Positions 17,500 to 25,798 of a DNA stretch of 64,000 bases are shown piece after piece. Made by a program: the position numbers and the translations under genes. Each line of letters begins with the position of its first letter. Position 1 is the stretch's first letter. This stretch comes from JBHGBM01 sp041946965 (GTDB lineage Bacteria; Acidobacteriota; Terriglobia; Bryobacterales; Bryobacteraceae), in contig JBHGBM010000025.1 in assembly GCA_041946965.1 (NCBI GenBank), positions 62,001 through 126,000 on the forward strand, written 5' to 3'. The notes under the pieces were generated by a model. That model searched no databases. It saw only the letters and a program-made list of their open reading frames with translations, and was not told the origin of the DNA.

Positions 17500-20430
17500 G
17501 TGAGGGTCTTTCTTGTCTTCGGGCTGATGGCGGCCTGGCTGCCCGGCGCGCCGCCGGAGCTCACGCGCGTGGAACAGATCCGGCGGCTCACTCCGGAAGA
17601 GGCCGGCCGCGCCTACCCGGTGCGGGTTCGCGGAATCATCACCTATAACGACCTGGCCTTGCGCACCGCCTACTTCCGGGACGCCACCGGAAGCGTATTC
17701 CTGGAGCGCGGCCCGCGGCCTCTGGGTGCCCGTCCGGGCGACCGTGTGGAAATCTACGGGGTTACGAACGCCGGCCGGTTCAATCCCACGCTGGCGCCGT
17801 TGCAGATGAAGGTCCTGGGCCGGGCGCCCCTGCCGCGCGGCAAGCGGGTCACCTTCGGCAGGCTCGCCAACGGGCTGGAGGCTTCGCAGTGGGTGGAGAT
17901 TTCCGCCGTGGTCCGGGAGGCGACCTGGAACCGCAAGCGCAAATGCGTGGATCTCCTGCTGAGCGAGGACGGCAACCTGTTCCGGGCCGTGGTGCCCAAC
18001 ATCGCGGCCGACGCCGGCCTGGGCGCCCTGGTAGGGGCGCGGGTGCTGGCGCGGGGGCACTGCGGAACCAAGTTCAACACCAACCGGCAGCTTACCGGCT
18101 TCGAGCTGCGAATTACCGATCCCTCCCTGCTGAAAGTGGAACACGCGGCGCCGCCGGACCCTTTTGCCGCGCCGGTACGGAAGAGTTCGGCGCTGTTCAG
18201 CTACATGCCCGGCGGAGGCGAAGGGCTGCGGGAAAAGGTGCGGGGGACCGTGCTCTGGTTCGTCCCGGGAGAGGCCGTGTACCTGCGCGACAGCGCGGGA
18301 GCCCTTCCCGTGGAAACGCGGCAGCAGGCCCCGGCGCTGGCGCCCGGGGACATCATCGAGGCCGTCGGCTTCGTCGCCGTGCGCGAGTTCGTCCCCGCCT
18401 TGGAGAATGCGATCTACCGGCGCGTGGGCGGCGGTCCGGCGCCGGCGCCGGTGCCGCTGCGGGCGGCCGCGGCGCTGCGCGGAGACCCGCATTTCGATCT
18501 GGTTCGCGTGGAGGCCACGCTGCTTGACACCATACGCTCCACCAGCGAGCACGTGCTGATTCTGGGATCGGAGGGATTGATTTTCAACGCCGTGCTCCCC
18601 GGCAAGAACTTCCGGCCCCTTGAAGAGGGCAGCCGGCTGGCGCTTACCGGCATCTGCGTGCTGCACGCGGAGCGGGGCGCGGCGGCGCGGTCATTCCATA
18701 TCCGGCTGCGCACACAGAGCGATATCGCGGTGCTGAGCCGGCCGCCCTGGTGGAACCTGCGGCACGCGCTCTGGCTGCTCGGCCTGATGACGGCGTTGAT
18801 CCTGCTGGCGCTCGCCTGGGGCGTGGCCATGCGCCGCCGCGTGCGCGCCCAGACCAAGGTCATCCGGCAGAAACTGGAGCGCGAGAACGCGCTCGAAGAG
18901 CGCTACCGCGACCTGTTCGAAAACGCCACCGATATCGTCTACGCTTGCGAGCTGGACGGCCGCATCATAACGCTGAACCAGGCCGGCGAGCGGGTCATGG
19001 GCTATTCCCGCGAGGAGATCGCCGGCGTGCGCATCCTCGACCTGCTGCCCCCCGAAACACGGTCTCACGGAGAGGAGTTGCTGCGGGGCTTCCGCGAGGG
19101 CACGCCCGCGACCGGCTTCGAGCTGGAAGTTCTGAACCGCTCGGGAGCGCGTCTCACGCTGGACGTCTCGGCCCGGCTGAGGAGCAGCGGCGGCCGGCCG
19201 CCGCGTATCGAAGGCATCGCGCGCGATATCACCGACCGCAAGCGCTTCGAGCGCGAACTGCGTGAAGCCAAGGAAGCCGCCGAGGCTGCCAGCAACGCCA
19301 AGAGCGAGTTTCTGGCCAACATCAGCCACGAGATCCGCACGCCTCTCAACGGCATGATGGGGATGACCGAACTGGCGATGGCCACGCCGCTCACCGCCGA
19401 GCAGCGCGAATACCTGGAGACGGTGAGGTCGTCGGCTGACTACCTGATGGCCATCATCAACGATGTGCTGGATTTTTCGAAAATCGAGTCCGGCAAGCTG
19501 AGCTTCGAAACGGCGGCGTTCCGGCTGGACCGTTGCCTGGATGAAGCCCTCAAGGCGCTGGAGATCCGCGCCGCTCAGAAGGGCGTGGCGATGCGGCGCG
19601 CGATCGCCGAGGGCACGCCCGAGTGGGTCTTGGGCGACGCCCTCCGGTTGCGCCAGGTGCTCCTCAACCTTGCGGGCAATGCCGTCAAGTTCACCGACGC
19701 GGGAGTGGTGGAGGTGCGGGTGGAGCCGGTGCGGCTCGAGGAAGACGTCGCGGAACTGCGCTTCACCGTGATGGATACCGGCATCGGCATCCCGCCGGAA
19801 AAGCACCAGTCCATCTTCGAAGCCTTCGTGCAGGCGGACGGGTCCACCGCGCGCCGCTACGGCGGCACGGGGCTCGGCCTGGCGATCTGCACCCGCCTCG
19901 TCGCGCGGATGGACGGCCGCATCTGGGTGGAGAGCGAGCCGGGACGCGGCAGCAGCTTCCACTTTACGGCGGTATTTGGCCGGGCCGCCGCTCCGGGACC
20001 GGAGTCCGCAGCGGCGGAGGCGGGCATTGTTCCCCGGCGCGCGCTGCGCATTCTGCTGGCGGAGGACAATCCCATCAACCAGCGGCTGGCGCGTGCGATC
20101 CTTGAAAAGCACGGCCACTCGGTAGTCGTGGCGCCGGACGGCGTGGAAGCCGTGCGCGCGATGGAAAACGGAGCCTTCGACGTCGTGCTCATGGACGTGC
20201 AGATGCCCGGCATGGATGGCCTGGAAGCCACCCGCATATTGCGCGCCCGGGAAGCCCACACGGGCGGCCATGTGCCCATCCTGGCCATGACCGCTCACGC
20301 CATGCGCAGCGATGAAGCGCGCTGCCGGGCCGCCGGCATGGACGGCTACATCGCCAAGCCCGTGCGCGCGGCCGAACTGGTGGAGCGCATTGAGACGCTG
20401 ACGGCGCCGGCGGAGGCCATCCTACAATAG
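17500..20430 (+). CDS. Hybrid sensor histidine kinase / response regulator
   Basis: This 976-residue protein has a signal peptide, then about 390 residues of predicted periplasmic beta-rich domains with OB-like repeats (VRVRGIITYND, AYFRDATGSVFLE, VYLRDSAGALPVE). A transmembrane helix lies at about 421-443 and a PAS domain at about 464-585. HisKA has H610 in NISHEIRTPLNG. The HATPase domain spans about 705-830 (DTGIGIPPEK, YGGTGLGLAI). The C-terminal receiver has D899 in VVLMDVQMPGMDG. A signal is probably sensed outside and passed by phosphorelay. No cognate output regulator is adjacent. The GTG start at 17500 follows GAGGAAG. The ATP-grasp gene begins 6 bp downstream. Confidence 0.93.
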   Translation: MRVFLVFGLMAAWLPGAPPELTRVEQIRRLTPEEAGRAYPVRVRGIITYNDLALRTAYFRDATGSVFLERGPRPLGARPGDRVEIYGVTNAGRFNPTLAPLQMKVLGRAPLPRGKRVTFGRLANGLEASQWVEISAVVREATWNRKRKCVDLLLSEDGNLFRAVVPNIAADAGLGALVGARVLARGHCGTKFNTNRQLTGFELRITDPSLLKVEHAAPPDPFAAPVRKSSALFSYMPGGGEGLREKVRGTVLWFVPGEAVYLRDSAGALPVETRQQAPALAPGDIIEAVGFVAVREFVPALENAIYRRVGGGPAPAPVPLRAAAALRGDPHFDLVRVEATLLDTIRSTSEHVLILGSEGLIFNAVLPGKNFRPLEEGSRLALTGICVLHAERGAAARSFHIRLRTQSDIAVLSRPPWWNLRHALWLLGLMTALILLALAWGVAMRRRVRAQTKVIRQKLERENALEERYRDLFENATDIVYACELDGRIITLNQAGERVMGYSREEIAGVRILDLLPPETRSHGEELLRGFREGTPATGFELEVLNRSGARLTLDVSARLRSSGGRPPRIEGIARDITDRKRFERELREAKEAAEAASNAKSEFLANISHEIRTPLNGMMGMTELAMATPLTAEQREYLETVRSSADYLMAIINDVLDFSKIESGKLSFETAAFRLDRCLDEALKALEIRAAQKGVAMRRAIAEGTPEWVLGDALRLRQVLLNLAGNAVKFTDAGVVEVRVEPVRLEEDVAELRFTVMDTGIGIPPEKHQSIFEAFVQADGSTARRYGGTGLGLAICTRLVARMDGRIWVESEPGRGSSFHFTAVFGRAAAPGPESAAAEAGIVPRRALRILLAEDNPINQRLARAILEKHGHSVVVAPDGVEAVRAMENGAFDVVLMDVQMPGMDGLEATRILRAREAHTGGHVPILAMTAHAMRSDEARCRAAGMDGYIAKPVRAAELVERIETLTAPAEAILQ

Positions 20431-20436
20431 TCGTGA

Positions 20437-21666
20437 ATGCGCCTGATGCTGTTTGCCGCGACCACCGGCTACCAGATCCGGGTGTTCGCGGAAGCCGCCC
20501 GGCGCCTCGGCGTGGATTTCCGGCTGGCCACGGACCGCTGCCGCCGGATTGAGGACCCCTGGGGCGACCACGCCCTGCCGGTACGTTTTGGCGATACGGC
20601 CGGCTCGCTCAAGTTGCTGCGGCTGCACCGTTTCGACGCCGTCGTGGCCGTGGGAGACGCGCCCACGGTGCTGGCTGCCGAAGCGGCGGAGCAGAAGGGG
20701 ATCCTGTTCCACCCGCCCGCGGCGGTGCGCGCCTGCCGCAACAAGTTTCTGGCCCGTCAGGCCTATCAGGCCGCGGGGCTCCCCGTGCCCTCATTTTTCA
20801 CCGCGCGGCTGGCGGACGGCCCGGCAGCGGCGGCCGCCCGCGCTCCCTATCCGTGCGTGCTCAAGCCGCTCGGCCTTTCGGGCAGCCGGGGGGTGATCCG
20901 CGCCAACACTCCTGACGAGTTCGCGGCGGCGTTCCACCGCATCCGCGGCATCCTGGCTGATCCGGAGATCCGTCGCCAGCGCCAGGAACATGACACGTTC
21001 GTGCAGGTGGAAAGCTACATCCCGGGCCGCGAGTTTGCCGTGGAAGGCCTGGTCACGGGCGGCGATCTGCGAGTGCTGGCCCTGTTCGACAAGCCCGACC
21101 CGCTGGAAGGCCCTTATTTCGAAGAGACCATCTACGTCACTCCCTCGCGCGCGGATGCCTCCCTCCAGGAAGCGATTGTGGACACGGTGCGGCGCGCGGC
21201 GGGGGCGCTCGGGCTGCGGCACGGTCCGTTGCACGCCGAATGCCGCGTCGACGAGCGGGCTGTGTGGATGCTGGAAATCGCCGCGCGGCCCATCGGGGGA
21301 CTCTGCGCGAAAACGCTGCGCTTCACCGGCGGCATGCCGCTCGAAGAACTCATCATCCGGCACGCCATCGGCGAAGACGTACGCGGCGCGCAACTGGAAG
21401 GCCCCGCCTCCGGCGTGATGATGATCCCCATCCCGAAATCCGGCGTATTTCAAAGCGTGCGCGGCGTGGAGCGGGCCGCCGCCGTGCCTTGCATCGAGGA
21501 AGCGCTCATTACCGCCACGCCCGGCCAGGTGCTGAAACAACTCCCCGAGGGCTCCAGTTATCTCGGTTTCCTCTTCGCGCGCGCGGCCGCGCCGGAGGCG
21601 GTGGAAGAGGCGCTCCGCGCGGCGCACGCGGAGCTGGCATTCGAGATCAGCACCGCTCTCGCGTGA
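20437..21666 (+). CDS. ATP-grasp ligase-like protein
   Basis: The 409-residue protein has the ATP-grasp arrangement: an N-terminal Rossmann-like region (residues 1-95), then YPCVLKPLGLSGSRGVI (ATP-binding Lys and Gly loop), FVQVESYIPGREFAVEGLV, and HAECRVDERAVWMLEIAARPIGG, where Glu residues would bind magnesium. It most resembles the carboxylate-amine/L-amino-acid ligase branch. It probably forms an acyl-phosphate and transfers it to an amine, but substrates cannot be read from sequence. It is closely spaced behind the hybrid kinase gene. It ends 6 bp before the convergent YggX remnant. Confidence 0.85.
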   Translation: MRLMLFAATTGYQIRVFAEAARRLGVDFRLATDRCRRIEDPWGDHALPVRFGDTAGSLKLLRLHRFDAVVAVGDAPTVLAAEAAEQKGILFHPPAAVRACRNKFLARQAYQAAGLPVPSFFTARLADGPAAAAARAPYPCVLKPLGLSGSRGVIRANTPDEFAAAFHRIRGILADPEIRRQRQEHDTFVQVESYIPGREFAVEGLVTGGDLRVLALFDKPDPLEGPYFEETIYVTPSRADASLQEAIVDTVRRAAGALGLRHGPLHAECRVDERAVWMLEIAARPIGGLCAKTLRFTGGMPLEELIIRHAIGEDVRGAQLEGPASGVMMIPIPKSGVFQSVRGVERAAAVPCIEEALITATPGQVLKQLPEGSSYLGFLFARAAAPEAVEEALRAAHAELAFEISTALA

Positions 21667-21672
21667 GGTCCG

Positions 21673-21858
21673 CTACAGCTTCGACCGCGGCGGCACGTAG
21701 TCCGGCGGGAAGGCGGCGCCTTCTCCAAAGAAATACTGGTCCATCTGCTCGAGCAGGAACTGCTGGGCCTGCGGGTTGCCCAGGTTCAGCCGGTACTCGT
21801 TCATGAGGATCTTCATGTGCTCGAGCCACATCTTCCAGGCCTGCTTGGAGACGCGCGC
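21673..21858 (-). pseudogene. yggX: 5'-truncated yggX (Fe(II)-trafficking protein) remnant
   Basis: In this minus-strand frame about 60 residues match the C-terminal two thirds of YggX: VSKQAWKMWLEHM, ILMNEYRLNLGNP, FLLEQMDQYFFGEG and PPDYVPP, ending in a TAG stop. The first 25 or so residues, including the conserved CVKL and PGLD-PPFPG parts, are absent. A TGA occurs in frame soon after the homology ends near 21858. The junction coincides with the start of the divergent VOC gene. YggX is normally about 90 residues and protects iron-sulfur proteins. This copy has no proper start and is probably inactive, unless the junction is an assembly error. Confidence 0.75.
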
Positions 21859-21860
21859 AA

Positions 21861-22736
21861 TTGCCGGAGTTCTACCGCACCGTCAGCCGCGTCACCTGGA
21901 TCACACCGGACGCCCGGCGCACGGTCGAGACCTGGCGGCGCTTCGGCCTTGACGACATCGAACCGCACGGCGACGTGCAGTTGAACCTGGATCACCGCGG
22001 CCGGCCGTCAGTGGCCAAAGTGCGCAGGCTGACCGGCTGGCTGGGCGCCCTTGCCATCGACTGCCTGCAACCGCTGGGAGGCTCCAATCCGTACACCGAA
22101 TTCCTCTCCGCGCACGGCGAAGGCATTTTCGCGTTGCTGCACGAGCCGCCCACGCCGGAAGCTTTCAACGCCGAAATCGGCCGCATGCGCCGCCTGGGTG
22201 TCTCCGAACTGATGCGCGCCGGCGAGTTCCTGTATTTCGACACGGTGGAGGGCGGAAAATACGCGCTAGGGCTGGTGGTCCCGGACGGGCAGCCGGGCGG
22301 CGAGGGCCGCGCGCCCGTGACGCAGTTCGCCTTTGTCGCGCGCGACCTGGCGGCCGTCTCGAAATACTGGGCGCGGCTCGGCTTTCCCGAAATGAGCGTC
22401 ACCCGCCCCCAACTGCGCGACCTGACCTTCCGCGGCGCGCCGGCGAGCTTCCAGCAGGAGCTTGGCTGGCAGCGTCACGGCAAGATCGCCTACGAATGGT
22501 GCCCGCCGCCCCGGGGCGCGCGCACCGTTTACCAGGAGTTCCTGGACCGCCACGGGGAAGGCGTGCACCACCTGGCGTTCAACGTGGACGACATGGACCG
22601 CGCCATCCGGGAGAAGGGGCTTCCGGTGGTGCAGGCCGGCGCGTGGGGTGAAGCGGGGCAGAAAGGCTCGGGGCGCTTCGCGTACCTGGAGACCGGCACG
22701 GGCGTGATCGTCGAGTTGCTTTGGAGCCGCCGTTGA
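21861..22736 (+). CDS. VOC (glyoxalase/dioxygenase superfamily) protein with two domains
   Basis: The 291-residue protein has two vicinal-oxygen-chelate modules. The first spans roughly 6-145 and contains FLSAHGEGIFALLHE. The second runs from about 150 to the end, with TQFAFVARDLAAVSKYWARLGFPE, EFLDRHGEGVHHLAFNVDDMDRAI and FAYLETGTGVIVELL. The paired HGEG..H motifs and terminal E are typical metal-ligand positions. TTG 21861 is the only reasonable start and falls at the junction with the truncated yggX, so its own 5' end may also be altered. The next gene's start overlaps its stop as TTGA. Confidence 0.82.
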   Translation: MPEFYRTVSRVTWITPDARRTVETWRRFGLDDIEPHGDVQLNLDHRGRPSVAKVRRLTGWLGALAIDCLQPLGGSNPYTEFLSAHGEGIFALLHEPPTPEAFNAEIGRMRRLGVSELMRAGEFLYFDTVEGGKYALGLVVPDGQPGGEGRAPVTQFAFVARDLAAVSKYWARLGFPEMSVTRPQLRDLTFRGAPASFQQELGWQRHGKIAYEWCPPPRGARTVYQEFLDRHGEGVHHLAFNVDDMDRAIREKGLPVVQAGAWGEAGQKGSGRFAYLETGTGVIVELLWSRR

Positions 22737-24259
22737 CGCATCAGGGCATTGCCATTCTCTTCCTCGTGTTTGCAGGCGTTGTGCGGGCGCAGTGCGTCTT
22801 CACCATTTCCCCGGCGCGGGCCGACGTGGATGCGAGCGCCAACACGGGCGTCATCACCATCATGGGAACCCCCGGCTGCCCGCGAACTGCGGTGAGCAAC
22901 GCGGCCTTCATCACCGTGACGTTCGGCCAGACCGGCACGGGCAGCGGGACGGCCGGCTGGGCGGTGGACCGCAACACCTACCCGGCGCCGCGCACCGGCG
23001 CCATCACGGTGGCGGGGCAGACCTTCACCATCACGCAAGCCGGGGCGGCGTGCCAGTACACGTTGCTGGCCGCGACTCCCGCCAGGTTCACCTCTTCCGG
23101 CGGCGCGGGCGTCATCACGGTGAAGACCCAGTGCAGTTGGACGGCGTCCACGGCCGAGCCTTGGATCAGGATCACCTCGGGCGCGTCCGGCACGTACGAT
23201 GGCGAGGTGCGTTACACGGTGGCGGCCAATGACGCCTCGCGGGACCGCACGGGTTCCATACGGGTGGGCGACCAGAGCTTTACCATCACGCAATCCGGCG
23301 TGGCCTGTGTGTATGACGTCTCGCCCGTGGCTCTGGGGCTGGCCGCCGCCGGGGGCACGGGGCGCGTCTCGGTGGCGACCGATCCGCGCTGCGGCTGGGC
23401 GGCAACCACCAGGACGCCATGGATCCAGGTGACCTCCCCGGCGGTGCTCGCCATGGGACCGGGGACCGCCGAATTCACCGTGGCGCCGAACTCCGGAGCG
23501 CCGCGGACCGGCACGGTTACGGTGGCGAACCGGGACGTGACCGTCGCCCAGGGTGAAATCCGGCTGCTCGCGGTGGTCAACGCGGCCACCTACGCGCAGG
23601 GCGCGGTGGCGCCCGGTGAGATCGTTACCATCTATGGCGCGGGTCTCGGCCCTGCGGCGCTGGCCACGCTTCAACTTGAGAACGGAGCGGTGTCGAAGAT
23701 GTTGGCGGGCACCCGCGTGTTGTTCGGCGGAGTTCCCGCGCCCGTGATCTACACGTCCGCCGGGCAGGCCAGCAGCGTGGTTCCGTATGCGGTTTCCGGA
23801 TCCACGGAGATGCAGGTGGAGTACAACGGCGCGCGGTCGAACACCCTCACGCTTCGGGTCACGCCGGCTGAGCCTGGTATTTTCACGCTGGACGCCTCTG
23901 GAACGGGCCAGGCGGCGGCTCTCAACCAGGATTACAGCGTGAACGGGGCGGCCAATCCCGCCGCACGCGGCACCGTGCTGATGCTGTTCGCCACCGGCGG
24001 CGGCGCCACCGAGCCGCCTTCGGCCGACGGCGGCGTCACCGGCGCCGAGCTTCCGCGCACCAGGTTGCCGGTAGGGGTCAGGATCGGCGGAGTCGAATGC
24101 AACGTGCAGTACGCCGGCGGCGCGCCGGGCTTGGTTTCGGGCGTATTGCAAATCAACGCGGAGATCGCCGCGGAGGTTACGCCCGGCGATGCGCTGACGG
24201 TGGTGGTGCGCGTGGGCGACGCCGAGACGCGGCAGCGGGCTACGGTAGCCGTGCGATAG
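22733..24259 (+). CDS. Secreted BACON-repeat protein of the TIGR03437 family
   Basis: The 508-residue protein has a signal peptide (AILFLVFAGVVRA), then three BACON-like beta-sandwich repeats, each with a Cys near its start and a WIxI or WIQV motif (CQYTLLAATP, CSWTASTAEPWIRI, CGWAATTRTPWIQV). The C-terminal domain has VVNAATYAQGAVAPGEIVTIYGAGLGP, the hallmark of TIGR03437, a family concentrated in Solibacter-like Acidobacteria. It is probably cell-surface or secreted, with carbohydrate or protein binding suggested by BACON. TTG 22733 overlaps the VOC stop as TTGA and has TTGGAG 7 nt upstream. Confidence 0.88.
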   Translation: MTHQGIAILFLVFAGVVRAQCVFTISPARADVDASANTGVITIMGTPGCPRTAVSNAAFITVTFGQTGTGSGTAGWAVDRNTYPAPRTGAITVAGQTFTITQAGAACQYTLLAATPARFTSSGGAGVITVKTQCSWTASTAEPWIRITSGASGTYDGEVRYTVAANDASRDRTGSIRVGDQSFTITQSGVACVYDVSPVALGLAAAGGTGRVSVATDPRCGWAATTRTPWIQVTSPAVLAMGPGTAEFTVAPNSGAPRTGTVTVANRDVTVAQGEIRLLAVVNAATYAQGAVAPGEIVTIYGAGLGPAALATLQLENGAVSKMLAGTRVLFGGVPAPVIYTSAGQASSVVPYAVSGSTEMQVEYNGARSNTLTLRVTPAEPGIFTLDASGTGQAAALNQDYSVNGAANPAARGTVLMLFATGGGATEPPSADGGVTGAELPRTRLPVGVRIGGVECNVQYAGGAPGLVSGVLQINAEIAAEVTPGDALTVVVRVGDAETRQRATVAVR

Positions 24260-24268
24260 CATGGGCTT

Positions 24269-25798
24269 ATGCGCACTCTGGGGCTCGCGCTGCTGTGTTG
24301 CCAGTGGGCGGCGGGCGCCTATTCGGACCTTGTAGCCGCCGCGGACGGCAGCGCCGTCTGGTTCCGCGTCAAGACCGGCTTCGGCGATGCGCGCTGGTAC
24401 AGTGCGAAGGCCGCGAAGTTCTATCTGGAAACGCAGGAGCTGAACAAATCCCTTGCCGACGTGAACGCCTCGGGTACCACCCTGGCCGCCGCATCCTATG
24501 GTGAGCGCTACTGCGGCTTTGCGGGGAGCACGTGCTGGGTGGCGGCGTCCTGTTCGGCCGCCATGTCCATCGGCGACGAGGTCAGCCGCTCCGGCCGCCC
24601 CACCTTCTTGCGGCTGGATCGCTCCGGACGGCTCGCCTGGATCGATCAGCAGGGCGAGTGCCGCGGCCTGGGCATGCAGTTGCCTGCTCCCTTGAACGGG
24701 CTTTACGAGGCGCCCTCGCTCCGGCAGATCGCTCCAGCAGGCGGCGCCAGGCTCGCCAATACGCGCTACGGACGGCGGCTCATCACGGATCGCGGCCAGG
24801 CGCTCACCTTCGCCGGCATTCAGTTGCAGCTCCTGGACGCCGCGGGCGCGCATCCCGTGCGGCACGTCGCCGGCGCGTATGAGGCGGTGATCGATGCGCA
24901 GGGGAAGAACATCGTCTACGTGGAAGACCGCTTCGGCGCGCTGCACTGGATCGCGGATACCGATGAGCCGCTGGGTCTGGAAGGCTCCGCTCCCGCCCTG
25001 AGCGACGACGGCGGAACGTTGCTGTATCTGGATGCGAAAGGCGCGCTTCAGGCTTACGACCGCGCCAGCCGCACGGTGCGCCGCATCGGCCCGGACGCGT
25101 ACCAGGAATTCACGCTCGCCGGCAGCACGGTGTTCGCGGTGACCGCCGCGAACCGGCTGGTGCGCATCAACCTGCCTGCGGGCGAGCAGTTCACCTGGCT
25201 GGAGCCCTTCCCCGAAATCGACTCCGTCACGGCCCCGCCCGCGGGAGTCAGTGCTTCCTGCCCGCTGATCTGCTATGGGATGCCGGACCGCTGGCTGGTC
25301 CTGGGGCGCTCGCAGCTCGTGGTGCTGGCGGGCCGCTACCTGGACGCGCCCGGCTGGCGCGCCCGCAGCGCCGAGGTGGACATGCCGATACAGCCGATTT
25401 CGGACAGGGCTGCGTGGTTTCAGGCGCCCGTGGATTTGCCGCGCACCGGCGACTGGCAGCCGGTGGAGATCTACAATCCCGGGCATCCGCTGCGCTTCCG
25501 CATGACCGTGCAGGTGCAGGACCGTGCGGCGGTGTGCCTGGGCACGCTGCACCAGGATTTCAGCCGCGTGGTAGCCGCCGAAGACCCGGCCTCGAGCGGA
25601 GAAATCGTGCATGTGTTCCTCACCGGCCTGCCGGGTGAGGCGCCGGCGTTCGCGCCCCAGGTCGAGCCGCTCTACTTCGGCCCAGCGCCCGGCCTGATCG
25701 GAATGCAACAGCTCGATATCCGGGTGCTCGGTCCGCTGGAGACGCCGCTGTTCCGCGATCTCAACTCGTACGGCTGCGATCTGCCGGTGGCGCCGTAG
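24269..25798 (+). CDS. Secreted beta-propeller-like protein with TIGR03437-like C-terminus
   Basis: The 509-residue product starts with a short signal peptide (MRTLGLALLCCQWAAGA). The body has repeated beta-blade-like units such as KNIVYVEDRFGALHWIAD, GGTLLYLDAKGALQAYD and NRLVRINLP. The last 150 residues (DWQPVEIYNPG, GEIVHVFLTGLPG, IGMQQLDIRVLGPL) resemble the C-terminal half of TIGR03437 domains. It is preceded by a TIGR03437 gene in the same orientation with a 9-bp gap, so the two are probably co-expressed surface proteins. No enzymatic motif is seen. It overlaps the convergent NnrS-like gene by 38 bp. Confidence 0.75.
   Translation: MRTLGLALLCCQWAAGAYSDLVAAADGSAVWFRVKTGFGDARWYSAKAAKFYLETQELNKSLADVNASGTTLAAASYGERYCGFAGSTCWVAASCSAAMSIGDEVSRSGRPTFLRLDRSGRLAWIDQQGECRGLGMQLPAPLNGLYEAPSLRQIAPAGGARLANTRYGRRLITDRGQALTFAGIQLQLLDAAGAHPVRHVAGAYEAVIDAQGKNIVYVEDRFGALHWIADTDEPLGLEGSAPALSDDGGTLLYLDAKGALQAYDRASRTVRRIGPDAYQEFTLAGSTVFAVTAANRLVRINLPAGEQFTWLEPFPEIDSVTAPPAGVSASCPLICYGMPDRWLVLGRSQLVVLAGRYLDAPGWRARSAEVDMPIQPISDRAAWFQAPVDLPRTGDWQPVEIYNPGHPLRFRMTVQVQDRAAVCLGTLHQDFSRVVAAEDPASSGEIVHVFLTGLPGEAPAFAPQVEPLYFGPAPGLIGMQQLDIRVLGPLETPLFRDLNSYGCDLPVAP

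Noticed and set aside
21813..21995. A minus-strand frame containing VVKAEAPPGLDRAP, which resembles the missing N-terminal part of YggX
   Set aside because: It is antisense to a conserved part of the VOC protein, the spacing to the rest of YggX is too long, and the remaining motif does not fit. I treat it as coincidence.
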